A stretch of DNA of 64,000 nucleotides, taken from the NCBI GenBank assembly GCA_003342815.1, contig PTEX01000042.1, positions 4,286,344-4,350,343 on the forward strand. The letters are read 5' to 3'. This DNA is from Eudromia elegans. Lineage: Eukaryota; Chordata; Aves; Tinamiformes; Tinamidae. Position numbers and translations under genes: made by a program. The notes beneath the pieces are model-generated. The model was given only the letters and a program-made list of their open reading frames with translations. It was not told the DNA's origin and did not search any database. Below are positions 11,691 through 24,292 of the stretch, one piece after another; position 1 is the stretch's first letter; the number at the start of each line of letters is the position of its first letter.

Positions 11691-14600
11691 CTGAACAACC
11701 CTAAAACACAAGTTTTAAAAATGTAACTAGCCATGACCCAAATTTCCTGCTGGTTATTTTGGCCTCAGGTTAGCCCCATTTGTCTATCATCAAGGGAGCC
11801 AATAAAAATAATAAAAACAGGTCAATTCAGAGCTTTCCAAGGCTACATAAAAACATTAACACTGCTCAAGACAGAGCTAACTAAGGACCAAACTCTAATG
11901 CCTTCTGCTCAGTTGCATTGTTTAGACGTTTTAATGCTATAATCATATATTCTTCGGAATCCAGAGAGAGTTTGTGATAGATTCTTGTTGCTTTCCATCT
12001 TTTTCCTCCACCCTCTTTACTTATTTATTTTTAAAACTTAAGCTGTGTAATAATTTACTGTCCCTAAGGGTAAATGAACTGATGTCAATTTGCTGATTTT
12101 TGCAAAAGGCCTGTGTTTTGGCAGATGGCAGGAGAGTAAAGTACAAAAATAATTTTGCAGTTTCTGAACAGTGAGTATGATACTGTGCTTCAAAAGTCAC
12201 ATTTAAAATCTAACTTAAAGCATCTACAGGAATGAAGAGGATTAAATAATAGAATACACTGTAAAAAAAAGTTTTGAATTTCTGTATTCTTTAAAAAAAA
12301 TTCTGGCAATTACAGGCTTATTTCCTATTCAAAGTAATGCAATGCCTCTCGTTACATGTCTTTTACACAATNGAAAATGGAGTGCTCTGGGCAGGAATAG
12401 AAGAGGAGGGTCAGACTTGACTTGAATTAACACGTGTCTTTGACAAAATGGAGAGGAGAACTGAGGCGCTCTAATCCCTTAACTTCCAAACTACTGTCCT
12501 CAACACATCATTAAAAATATTAAAGAAAAAAACAACTTCAAGCAAGTGGAATTTATTTTCTTTTAGAATCCAGGAGAAAGGAGGAGATAATCTTAAAAGA
12601 CTGTTTCATTATGTAAATAGTCTAGTGGCTTTTGGTTTTAGGAGAAAACATTTTAAATTCTTTTAGAGGTTGCACGAGTTAAGAGAATTTTTTTGGAACG
12701 TGAATCACAGAGCTTTACAACAGCAAGAAATTTACTGGAGAAAAACAAAATGAAACAAGAAAAACAACCCCCAGACCCAGCTGTAGTTAAAATCAGCAGG
12801 AAGACTAGGGCAAACTCAGAAGTCCTTGATTCACATATTGTCCCTTCTCTCCCGGAACATCCTGTGCAGGCGTCTACTTTGAGGCCTTGCCACATGTCTT
12901 TGTAACCCGTAGGAGAGACAGTTGTCGAGTGCAGGAGAGAAGGTTTGGACCATCCAGACCATTTCTTACAAGCCTGTTCAGACCTCATGCATTTATCTGA
13001 GTTATTGCATCAAAGTTACTTCTATCAATAACTTTGGGGAAGAGGTTTATGAGTTGTGGGATAAGGAGAATCCAAGCTGGCCTTTCCTGTTTTCTCTTCT
13101 GAAAGAGAAGAAAATCATCAGAGGTGGCCTTCTCTCCTAAACTAAACCCTTCAAAGTATTTCAGGTGCAAGTACACATAAGCTCTCAGGACTGAGAGGAG
13201 TTTATGTGCATATATTCAGCTTTCTAACACTGCTGTACATNACTAGTAAAGTTTTATGCAGGTCTGGCTTTTCTTTGTTGTTGTCTTGTGCTTTTGGCAT
13301 GCCTTCCCACTACGTCTCCAGATGGAATCGGACCAGAGTGAATACTCTATCAGGATTTCACCCAGGTGCTAGAAGTGGTGGGAACAGCACCAAATAATCT
13401 CTTGGGTGTGCAAACACGGAGCGCTCAGATCAGTTCAGCAAAGCACAGAGACGCTGCCAAACGAAGGAGGTGCTCATCGCCTTCGGCTGCTCCGCTGGCC
13501 CTGGCCCAAACCATGCAGTTTGGTTATTCACTGTCTGTCACAGTTCGACCATCTGAGATTTGGGTTGGATTACACGTAGCTTCCCTATGGGTGAGAAGAT
13601 GTCTGTAACTCTTACTCCGGTGAGAGCAGCCCTGTCATTTTCAAAAAATGGCCCAGAGGTGACAAGTGACTCAACAATAAATCTGTATGATCCTACCAAG
13701 CAAATTATGTTTCTCAGGATGAAGCTCTAAGAAACATTAACAACTTAAGCACATTTTGAAAAAAAAAAAAAAAAAAGTATTTTGTCTTCTTTTTAAATAT
13801 TTGTGGGAAATGATTGAAGAAAGACAAAACAAGACACAAAAAATGAAGGCCTTCAAAGTGCTACTCTTATGAAGAACAGTAACTCTTCTCACCTTGCAGT
13901 TTGCCAAATCCAAAACACAGAACATAAAATTATTCAGACAGGCTTCTTAAGAGGAGGATGAAATAACTGATGTACAGAGTCTGTAAACTTTCCTTACAGG
14001 AAAGAAGTGTGGATGCCAGAATAGTTTTAGTCTCTGCCTGAAAGTTAGGTTTACTATGTCAGAAGGCTCGCAAAGTCTTGCCTTGCAGGGGAAAGGAGGT
14101 AACCTCACACTCAGGGGAGAGGAAAAGAAGCATCCAACAAACGCTCAACAGCTTGAGAGGTGAGAGATGCTCAAATGGCCACTTTCACATAAAAGAGTGC
14201 AAACCACTAAAATTGAGAAAAAAATAGGGCATTCTGCTGTGAAGGAATCACATTTATGGCTTGCCTCTGACAGTGCTAAGAGTCCTTGCATCCTTCTCTC
14301 TTTAACAGCAGTATCTGTCTCCTCACCTGATGATACAAAAATTCATCAAGAATGTGGATTAAGAAGAAAACAACAGGAGGATCTCAGACCTGTGTCCTCT
14401 GACATTACTTCTACCAACTTCTCTATCTCTGATGAGGTTTTCCCAAGGAACCAATTCTACCTCCTCTCCCTTTTTCTCCATTTATCATCCACTGCAATGC
14501 TCCAGGACCTGTATTTGCAAAACTCAGCCATGCTAGGATTCTGTGAAAATTGCTGAGGCAATTTCCAGGGAGCTCTTACAGAAGCTCTTAAAATTTGAAT

Positions 14601-16514
14601 AGAAGGAAACAGAAAGTAAGTAAAACAAAATCAGCAAACTTCATAGCCTATTTTTAACCTGGCTATAATGCCAAAGGCACAGATTCAAATTCATCCTAAG
14701 TGCATTCTCTCCCAGTTTCTCTCATTCTTGCCTTCTGCCCGTCACAAAAGCCTCTCCTTTTATGTCCACTGAAGTGTTTGTGTGCCTGTGTGCTGAAACA
14801 AATCACTTTATCCACATCACTTCTCTGATCTGGTGCACTGCTTGGCCACAGAAATACTCACACTAGCCATGATGGTCAAGGATGGGGCTGCTTCCTTATG
14901 CAACAGTGCTGGCTTGAAGCCTATATGAAATATGGCTTTAGCTTGCTAAATGATAAAAAATAATATAAGTAATCATCTGCTCTTTGGATGGCTTCTTCAG
15001 GATGCTGGCATATTACCAGATTCTTGACTGTTGTAAATCAGTCTACACTACAGACAACAGCAGTTCTTTGCCAATTTATACCTGTTGCTTACTTCTAAAC
15101 ACAGCAACCAGTCAAAGGCAGGAAAAATTAACCTATGACACAAAGGTTTCCAAAAGCACTGCATTTGTAATCTCCTATGGTGATGAATGTTTTTAACACG
15201 TCTTGCAGAATTCCAGAAACATACCATGAACACTTAACAGCTAATATGTGATAACAACAAAATAGCCGAAAAAAAGCTTTTTTTAACTGTATAATTTCAG
15301 AAGGAAAAAAAAAAAAAGTTCTCTCAGTCAATAATGCCAAAGCCCACAATCATGACCTAAACAATATGATTTCACCTACCCCTCATAGTCAAAGAAGCAT
15401 ATTCCAGTATTTTTGTTTAATCTATCTTCTAAAACCCATAAAAAGAAACCGTACTTTAAATACATAATTAACATTTCCTTTTACTAGTTACTTGTCTTTA
15501 CTGAGCACCACCATTATTTGAATTGCAATTTTCTGTTTTCAGTCATCTTCTTCAGTCCTTTTTATTACTTGAATTTCACCAGGCAGATTCAGTTGTTGAT
15601 AACTGTGCCACAATTACAAGCCATACTCACGTGCTTTATCAAAAATTAAATGCCCACAAAGAGGTGTCTAATAACCGTACAAGTACCTAATCTACCACAG
15701 TCCAGAAATCACCTAATTTCAATGAGTTATGCTTTCTGGCAATGTGTCATTACATCATAGAGTCCAGTTTCTCCTCTCTCTCTCTGGAAACCTTGCAAGT
15801 TTACAGCTATATTAAGATATTTTAATGGGTTCATGGGGGCCCATCAGCAACAGGATGCTTGAAAAAAAGAAAAATAGTAAGTCTGGATTTTATTGGGCAA
15901 GCTCTGCAAGGATAAGGACAATTTTACTTAAATTACTACATGCCTGACATAAGAGACTCATTGATAAGCTAAAAAGGGAATGCTTCCAACCTGCTCAGTC
16001 AAAAGCTTTTAGTTATGATGGCTTTTACAGACATGTTCACTAAAAATATGAATCAGCACAGCCAAAACCTCCGCCAGAAGAAAGAAAAAGGACTGCAATA
16101 CAAAACAGGTATCAGAGAAACATCTCTGGAAAAGATGCATATCAGGATTGTTTTGGGGGAGTTTTTGAGGGCTTTTGTTTATTTGTTTTTGTGAGTCTTG
16201 GAACACTGGGAAAAGTGCCAGAAGATGGTTGGGTTCCAATACACCACAAGAAGAACAGTATGGTATTCTGGGAGGTTAAAACTCACATCAGCTTTGAATA
16301 GAACAAGGAAAAAGCTTTCAGTCTGCACAAAGTAAGCGACACGAATCCCAGGGATACAAAACAAATAAAAAGCACAAAAATACAGTGCAACCAAGTGAGT
16401 CACTCAATAGGGCAGGCCACTTGCTGCAGAATGAGGAGATTCTACGCTGGAAAGCAGTTCCTGAAGAAATTTGACAAATAAAGACCATGAATTCCTACTT
16501 AACTCACTAGCCAG

Positions 16515-16765
16515 GACTCTTCAGTCTGGAAGAGATGACTCAGAGGGGATGCAAGGGAGGTCTGTAAGATCATGAGCAAACCAGAGCAGGCAGGTAGGGA
16601 TTGACTGCTCACTCTGTCTCAACACAAGAACTAAGGGCCAGTCAGTTTAAAAAAGCAAATTGAAGGAGGTAGTTCTTCATGCAGTTCACTGAGCCAGGGA
16701 AATCCTTGCCAAAGCTTGCTCATGGTGCTGAAGTTTTACATTGGTTCAGAAAGGAGACGGGAAAA
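16515..16765 (+). mobile_element. Ancient CR1-type LINE fragment (end of ORF2)
   Basis: The plus strand gives a decayed version of the C-terminal end of CR1 ORF2, with frame breaks. An opening like LFSLEEMTQRG is followed by DHE, LTAHSVSTQELRA, SLPKL and a final WFRKE. This follows the order of the family pattern [12 protein letters not shown]...LFTLS...LPQDVV...FKK. It is older than the copies ending in CATAGAAT. Boundaries are approximate. Confidence 0.7.
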
Positions 16766-16817
16766 CGCATCAGAAGTAAAGAAAGGAACAAAGAAAAGAA
16801 CTCCGCGGAATATTTGT

Positions 16818-16890
16818 AAGTACACAGACAAAATCCATCGAACGTTTCTATGTACACAGACAAATCCATCGAATTTACTAAGTACACAGG
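16818..16890. repeat. Tandem repeat, about 31-32 bp, 2.3 copies
   Basis: GTACACAGACAAAATCCATC at 16820 recurs at 16852 with one A fewer. A third partial copy starts GTACACAGG at 16882. Copies differ at a few positions. Confidence 0.85.
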
Positions 16891-18312
16891 CACCACATCT
16901 GGCTCAGACCTCAAAATGGCTGAATTGGGAGACAATCATATGGCCTTGTCCTCTTCTCTTAATCTTCTGTAGGCAGCTCCTTTCGAGGATAATTACAACA
17001 AGAAAACTGGGTTAGCTGTGTCTTTGATATAACCCAGAATGGACATTTTTAGCCCAAAACTGCAGGAAAATGACTAATATAACTACCAAATACATTTTAA
17101 CCAAGGAAGTAGCAAACAGAAGTAAAGGAACCACTTAACTCCTTTCTATGACATTGGTAGGCCAAATGCTGATACTGTGTCCTGTTCCAGTGGCTACATT
17201 TCTAAGAAGCTGCTGAAAAAGCAGACATGATACCGAAGAGTTACATAACCACTAAGGAGTAAAGTGGAGTGAGAGGGGCCAGCCTACTGAAAAGAGTAAC
17301 AGCAATTTCCAGTTTATGCATCCCTCTTCACAGACAGAAAATCCTGAGTACCCAGAGGGCTCTTTAACGCAATCGGTGAATAAAACCATGAACTGCTTAA
17401 TACTGAAAATAATTGTGTACTTTGATAATAAAATAATTTAGAAATACCAGAGAGGACAAAGTAATACATACCAAAATACTAGACATGGCTTTGAGGACTA
17501 TTACACAGTGGTGATTTAAAAAAAAGGAGATTGTTCAATAGTCAAACTAACTCTTACTCATGCCTTTTCCTGTGATTCTTGTCTTTTGAGGCCTTTCTGT
17601 TTCTTTTCAGTCTCTTGTTCTTTGTATAATCTGTCACACCTGCACCAGTCTAACTTCAAGTCCCATATAATCTCTAGGACTGCAGGGATGTCTCCAGACT
17701 TTTGGTGATGGTGATCCATGCTAGCTATAGATAAGAGAAATGAAAGATCAACTGGAACAAAAGTAAAATAGGAAAAAAAATCACCTCCAAAGAGATGCGA
17801 AACAAGAGAGGTTTGGAAGCCACTCTTGTTTCTTTTGAAAGAATATTTGCTTACTGCAATTGGAGCTCTTGTTTATTCCTGCCTATCAAACTTGTTTGAA
17901 CAAATCCAAGCACCTTCTGTCCTTAAATAAACATACTCGCTCAAAACCATTGGAACTTACCAATATTTTTGGATCTGAAATTCATAAAAGCTGAGAAACT
18001 TGAAAGTTGTTTTAAAGGAGTCAGGTGGTCACATGACACTGGATCACTTATTAGTATATTTTGCAGATGCAAATTAAAATCAGCTGCTAACTTTAAAGGC
18101 CATCCTATCGCCTTTAAAATACTTTATATCTCAGTATGCAGACACAAACACCTATATGAACCTTAGAGACAAGCAACGCCCTGGGTCTGCCCCGCTTACC
18201 GCTGGAGCTGCAGAAGGCAGCAGAAGGGCAGGACAGTGCTGTGCTAGGGCACGGGACGGGTCTGGCACAGAGTACCGGGGCTGGCAGTCGGCACGGCGAG
18301 GCCACCACAACT

Positions 18313-18407
18313 CATAGAATCATGGAATCATAGAATGCTTAAGGTTGGAAAGGACCTCCAGAGGTCATCTAGTCCAACCCCCCCTGCACATGCAGGGTCT
18401 CCTAGAG
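18313..18407 (-). mobile_element. CR1 3'-end fragment
   Basis: About 95 bases closely match the 3' end of the CR1 at 46628. They comprise three CATAGAAT-type units (the middle one CATGGAAT), then GGTTGGAAAGGACCTCCAGA and GTCATCTAGTCCAACC. Similarity stops at about 18407, so this is a severely 5'-truncated copy. GC-rich DNA lies on its 3' side. Confidence 0.92.
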
Positions 18408-21400
18408 AAACTCACTGCTGACACTTCCAGCTCTCGCGTGCCGCTTGCCACAGGGTGCCCGCTACAGCACAGCTTGCACAAGGAAGCGCNTTTTCCACCT
18501 TCTTTCAGAGTATGGATAATAACACAACTGTAAGTATGCAGCAACATCTCATTTCGCAAAACAGTGTATCAAGTTAAAGCCCTAATTTCCTTGCCCAGTC
18601 TTCCACCCTCATTAAAAAGTAATCAAGTTATCGCCTCTCAGAGAACAGCAGATGGCAGAAAGAGCAGTGATAATCCAGAGTCATTACGGACCTTTTCTCC
18701 CGTTAATGTGTGAAACGAGCAGCTACAACAACAACTGATGACACATCAAATTAAAATGTCAATTGAAATACAGGCACAGGTAGAGGAATGATTTTAATCT
18801 TTCTTCGTGCCATGGTGAAGGTCTTCTGAAATCCTACCTTGCTTTTTATCTTCTTGTCTCGTGCTGGAAACGCACCAAACACGTATCTTGTTCTCTCAGC
18901 TAACTGAGGAGAAATCTCTCATACCAGCAGTGGACGCAGTGGTGAGCAGGCCCTGGACTTGGGAATGTCACAGCCTTTTAACACGCCACTTTTTAGGAAG
19001 CGCATCCAGCATCTGCTTTGCAGTCGTGCCAGGGGGCTCAGACTGCATCCCCTCCTCCTTCAGCACCCACCATCGCCTCGTCCCCCTCCACCTGATGTAG
19101 GACCGAGGCTAAGCTGGGCCTGGGGCCAGTTCCTCGCTCTGCTCCCACCACTGAGGCTGCCCCTCCAAAGGCTCCTCTCCCAGGGCAGCCGGAGGCCAAG
19201 GGACATTCTGCACCTCCTCCTCAGCTCCAAGGTGAGGAGCTGCAACGGAAGCACCGTCCTGGCTTGCTGCCCCCCGTCCCGGCTTGCTGGCCCCTGGGAC
19301 TTCCCTGCCACGCATCCGAGGGTCTGAATCAGCACAAGGAGCCCTTGCGATACTGCACTTGTGCAGGAGGAGCCGACGGGAACACGGGGCATCTGGTCCC
19401 AATATCTAAAACTAGTTAAGTCACGTATGGTATCCCAAACATTTAAGGACTTCAGAAGTTTCTGGTTACTTTTATATATGTTTCCTAGTTGCTTCATGCA
19501 GAAAATATTTTTTAAGTTTCAGTCCGAAGATCTCAGGAAATACTTATTCCATGTCATTTAACAACAAAAAAAGAATAGCCTTAAAGGGTAAACCTGTACC
19601 TATCCTAAGCTACCTTTAAATTAATTATTTTACTTTTTTTCCAGGAGAACACCAAAGTGTGCAGCATGACTCACAATTCCTTCAGAATTTTCCTTTACAA
19701 GTTACAAACGCTTCAGTAATCTCAAAACTAAACAAATGGCTTTTTTTTTTTTTCATTACAAAATCACTTCAGTTCCATACACTAGATTCCAAGGTACCAA
19801 GACAATTTTCTTTTTACTTCCCCACCCTTGGCTTATGGCGGGAGACACATGAAGCAAGGCCCTGAAGCGAGCTCGGAGGCAGCCCTAACCTACTGCCCGC
19901 GCGCACCAAGAGCAGCCGGGCTCCTCACGGACGGGGCTCGCAAGCAGCTTCCTCCCCAAAGCCAGCACAAGGGTGTCCACGGGCACCGGTCTCTGCTGCA
20001 CAGCTACCTCGCGGGAGAGAAATCGCAGCACCCAATGCACCTTCTCTTGTGCCCATCCGGCTCCCCACACCTCAGGGGCTGAGAGCTCCCAACCTTCACC
20101 GCATGCAGTGCACTTACCAGCATTTGTAGCAGATAAGTACTAACTTCTTTTTTTGGCAACTACTTAAAAATTCTTTACCCCACACCTCCACTCTAAAGAA
20201 AGTCCCTGATTTTCTAATAAGCTGCCTTTCAATCCATTTTCAGGATGAGAGCATCTGACTGATGCTTAGGGCATAAGTGATATTCCATATGGAGACAGAG
20301 CAGCAGCAAAAGGAAGAGGCATAAGAAACTGTATCTTGGGTGAGAGAATCTAGGGGATCTTGGTTACATATTACAACTCGCAAAATACTTTAAGTCATTT
20401 ATCTGAGACGTTGATCCTATTTTGGAAGGCAGGATAGTAATATTAAAAGCCTCTTTTAGACACTGTTTATTAATATCAAAATGATATATGAGAAGCACTT
20501 CCAGTTAAATCCAGGATCTAGACAACTCTTACAACATCTATGCTAAATAAAGTAAAATGACATTAAAAGAGCTAGAGGTGGCTTAAAAATGTGCATTATT
20601 AAAAATAAAAATAGATATTTGCTACTAATTCATATTTAATCCTTCTAAAAATAAACTTGCAAAACAACCCCAGCACATTAAGTGACTCCCCAGTGTCATA
20701 ATGCGAGAAGTGGTCCCAGCCTTCAGCAGGGACCCTCACAGTCCACACTGCTTCTACCAGCAAAAACATTCAGACCTTGCGAGCAGCCGGCTCTGTAGGT
20801 CCTAACAGAGACTGCAAAAAACACACCATCGTTTAAAATCTCTGGACTCAAATGACGAGGGTAGAGAATCATAAATCTAGGCAGCTATTTGCTCATCAGA
20901 AATGAACCACTTTTTGTGACACGCGCTTTTGTGACACAGAAAAAGGAGTGACTACGTTAGTCTCAGGACAACCTTTGCTCCGTTCCCTGAGCAGACTCCC
21001 TCCACCACCTCAGTCACCACCGCTTCTGTGCGACCCAAACAAATTACTGGTTGGTGGTCCTGCTGCACGGCACCAAGCTGTATTTTAATTAGTAAGAGCC
21101 TTGAGAAGAGATTATTGTGCAAATATTGGCGAATCTTCAAACAAGAGGACACGCTGCCCATTTTATTCACAATGAAAAAGCTCTTAAAGAGATTTCGATA
21201 AAGATTTGCCTCCCGCTTGCAGCTCACATTTGTAATGTTTATATAAGCGGGGGATATAAATCTTTTTCAAATGAACCCCACAGTTTTTAAACCAGCCTTG
21301 TTATAAACTGCCTGTTTCCGTTTTGCCTGCCTAAGCAAGCAACACAGAGCCTGCTCTGGATAGACTGGAACTAATTTAATGTGCTCCAGGTTTAAGCCCC

Positions 21401-21934
21401 CATCCTCCCAGCTTTTACGGGTAGATTTTACACAGAGGACTACTGCTGACTTTAACAATGATTCATGCGGTAAGTAGGTTTTGATTTGTTTCTCACATCA
21501 GAAAATATGTAACAGAAATGCCACCAAAATCATTTTAATAAAACAAGATCAAGCCAGAGGCAGACAAAAAAAAAAAAACTGTGACACAAAAAGCAGTTTT
21601 CTCCATGTTTAGCAGCACTATGAGTTTAATAAAGTGAATTATTAACTTTATGCAAAAGAAAAAAATACAGACCTCTACACTTGGTTTGGCAGGAAGCCAA
21701 CGAGCACTCTGTTCCCTTGATATATTGTATCATCGGACCTATATCTGTTATTAAAAATGCAAGAGCAGCACATGAGAGATATGAAATCATCATTCACTGC
21801 CCCGCCTGAAACCCCGCCACGCGTTTTTCTCCCAAATACACTGCCGTGTAATCTGTAACACACCAGCAACAGCGCGGGTTCTGCAGCGGTGCACGCGCAC
21901 GGACAGCGCAGGGGCACACGGCCCTTGGACACGG

Positions 21935-22080
21935 CGCTCCAGGGCAGGCCGCAGCGCCAGGAGATCCTCCAAAGCCGCCCAGATGCCACCCTGTGCCACG
22001 TGCTCCAAGTGTGGAGCAGGGACATCTGCCTGGACTGGGTGATCTCCAGAGGCCCCTTCCACCCTCAGCCTCTCCGGTCC
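21935..22080 (+). mobile_element. Eroded CR1 3'-end fragment
   Basis: Read on the plus strand, this lines up by eye with the 3' part of the CR1 at 46628. Shared blocks include GGAGATC, CACCCTGTGCCACRTGCTC, and TGGACTGGGTGATCTCCAGAGG followed by CCCCTTCCA. The terminal ATTCTATG repeats are lost or mutated. It sits inside a GC-rich segment and contains many CpGs. Similarity is clearest at 21961-22075; the left edge is approximate. Confidence 0.75.
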
Positions 22081-24272
22081 CGGAAGATGGCAGTGTTGCA
22101 GCGTCGCAGGAGAGCGGCCGCCACCACCGTGCTATGCGGAGGCCCTCAGCACCGAATCCCGCAGTAATGACCCACACAGAATGAAAATCCCGCTAAATTA
22201 CTAGTGTGAACACCCTGCCTTCGCGTGCGTTCTCATTCTTAATTCGTGGAAAACATGTTCATTAAATAAAAATTCAAATCCAGAAAAAGAGACTGCATTT
22301 CCTGAATTGCAAATATTTGGTTTTACAAAATGTAGCTGAATTTACTAATGCAGTGGCCACAGATACTATTTTGCAATCATCTAATGAGCAGAATTCCTCA
22401 CTCATTTACATAAACCAGATGTTTCTGGGACAAATCAAATTCCCCGTAGAAAAACACAGAAGTCACTATACACTGAATGTCTGAAATGAAAGATGATCTG
22501 AATAGACTGCACAAACGTTGCATTAGCCAGCACGGACAAACATATACACTAAAGCAAGTTTTCTTGTATTCAGCAAAACTCTCCTTGTGCTTAGGCGATC
22601 CTTGGAAGGAGTATTTCATTTTCCTAGAAAAGGAAAATGAAGCTATTTGGATTATATTCCCTGTCTTCAATAGCTTTCACTCCCTTAGGGTAAAACCAAC
22701 TAAATTTCTTTGCCAGATTTTGACACTCAAACTAGTCCATTGAGTGGAAAAGACCGTATGTTTCCCTAAGAGCAGTAATTCATATTCTTCATTTCTGTAG
22801 GAGAACCAGCTGACGGAATCTTTTCCCCAGTACTTAATTCCCTGAGGATCACAAAGAAAAAGGAGAATGAGTGATTATTTAACTATTTTAGTGATCACTT
22901 AAAACTCACAATCTTTTGGTACACACGAATACACTGAAGGACATGTGGGAAGACGTATCTGCTGCTACTAAAAGGAGAATTGTTAATCAGAAGAATTTTC
23001 TGATGCCCAATTCTTACCATTACTAAGGAACAGCTTGCTTAACTCCTAGATTTAAACCAAATCTGGAAGCAAAAAACAACAAAAGCATCTTACATTTGAC
23101 CTGAAAGGGTAAAGTCATGGGAGATGCTTGAAAGTTTCCCTCATTACTCATCTAATCTTGAAGAACATACCATTATCTGCCAAATGCTGAGAAGTATATG
23201 GATTCACTAACTTTTGGTGGAGAGTTATCAAAATCCACTTAAAGGGAAAATCTCACAATAAATTACACATAGGAATGGTAAATTCATAATAAGAGAGGTC
23301 TGAGATCTAATAACAACTAAAAAAATCAGGAAAAGAGTTGGCTCACGCTGTTGAAAGAGTGAAGAGTTAGCCATGAATACAAATACCACATAAAGATAAT
23401 TTCAGTGATGGTAACTCCGAAACAGTGAAAACGTCATTTCTTCATTTGAGAACTTTGAGACCAGTGGGATGTCCAGAGAAGCCCTGTATCCTGACACCTA
23501 TATCTAGGTGTCAACTGAATTTGTGCCAACTTTGGATACAGAAAGGTCTCCTCTGGATCTGCACAGTCATGTACAACACACCCCAGAGTTACGTATTATA
23601 CTTAACCTTTTTGATCTGTCTTGTCAAGCACACTTTGGCCCTAAGCGATATACACACAGCCTCAGTGCGAGGTAGCACTACCTCCCTCTCCACACAAGGC
23701 CTATTGCTGTCACATTCAGACACATGTGCACTGACCACCAGAAAGGGTCTCTCAAACGATTGTCAAAATCCCAACATCCACAAAAATCCATTAACACGTG
23801 TCTCAAGAACGCCCTTAAGTCCCCACTTTCTGTCAAGAATAGCATCCCTTATAAATAAGTATCTCCCTCTCCACAGCACATTTCTCATCCTCTTTGTTTT
23901 AAGCTCTTTGCATCTCTCAGCAGTCATGGAAAATATTTAGAGGTCTGAAACGCTGAGTGTCTTGCCAACACAGCCAGGAAATCAACACGTATAAATGCAA
24001 ACAAAAAAACCAAGGAATTGGCTGCCTCCTTCCTATACTGTAAGCTGCTACCAGCAGTGAGCCTTCTGAAGGCATTCCTCCAAACTCACAAGTTCTCAAC
24101 TTACAAAGTTCTTCCCACATGAAACAACGCAGCATCGTCATATGCTGACTGAAACTTAACTCAGTATATACTAAGTTTCCCCAAATCATCACATTATATA
24201 AACAAAATTAGAATAATCAATTCACCATTTAGTGGTAAATAACCAGAGCAATTCCAGCTCAGTATCCATGCC

Positions 24273-24292
24273 TTTTTTTTTTTTTTTTTTTT
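24273..24292. repeat. T20 homopolymer
   Basis: Twenty T's followed by AAATAAAAC. There is no recognisable retroposed sequence next to it. Confidence 0.95.

Larger units (their letters stand above)
18170..22180. other. Cluster of GC-rich segments in the large intron
   Basis: Four GC- and CpG-richer segments (about 18170-18310, 18940-19395, 19850-20090 and 21860-22180) are separated by AT-rich DNA. Two contain or touch CR1 3' ends (18313-18407; 21935-22080). Overlapping open frames in them on both strands follow from base composition, and I recognise no protein. Confidence 0.5.

Noticed and set aside
19060..19497. 145-codon minus-strand frame
   Set aside because: It lies in a GC-rich segment where stops are rare on both strands; overlapping frames on the other strand are equally open.
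23425..23940. 171-codon plus-strand open frame
   Set aside because: Low-complexity Thr/Ser/Leu composition in AT-rich intron, with no family pattern and no supporting splice or promoter signals.
24273..24292. T20 run as the tail of a minus-strand processed pseudogene
   Set aside because: No coding or transcript-like sequence is recognisable beside it and no target-site duplication is visible.
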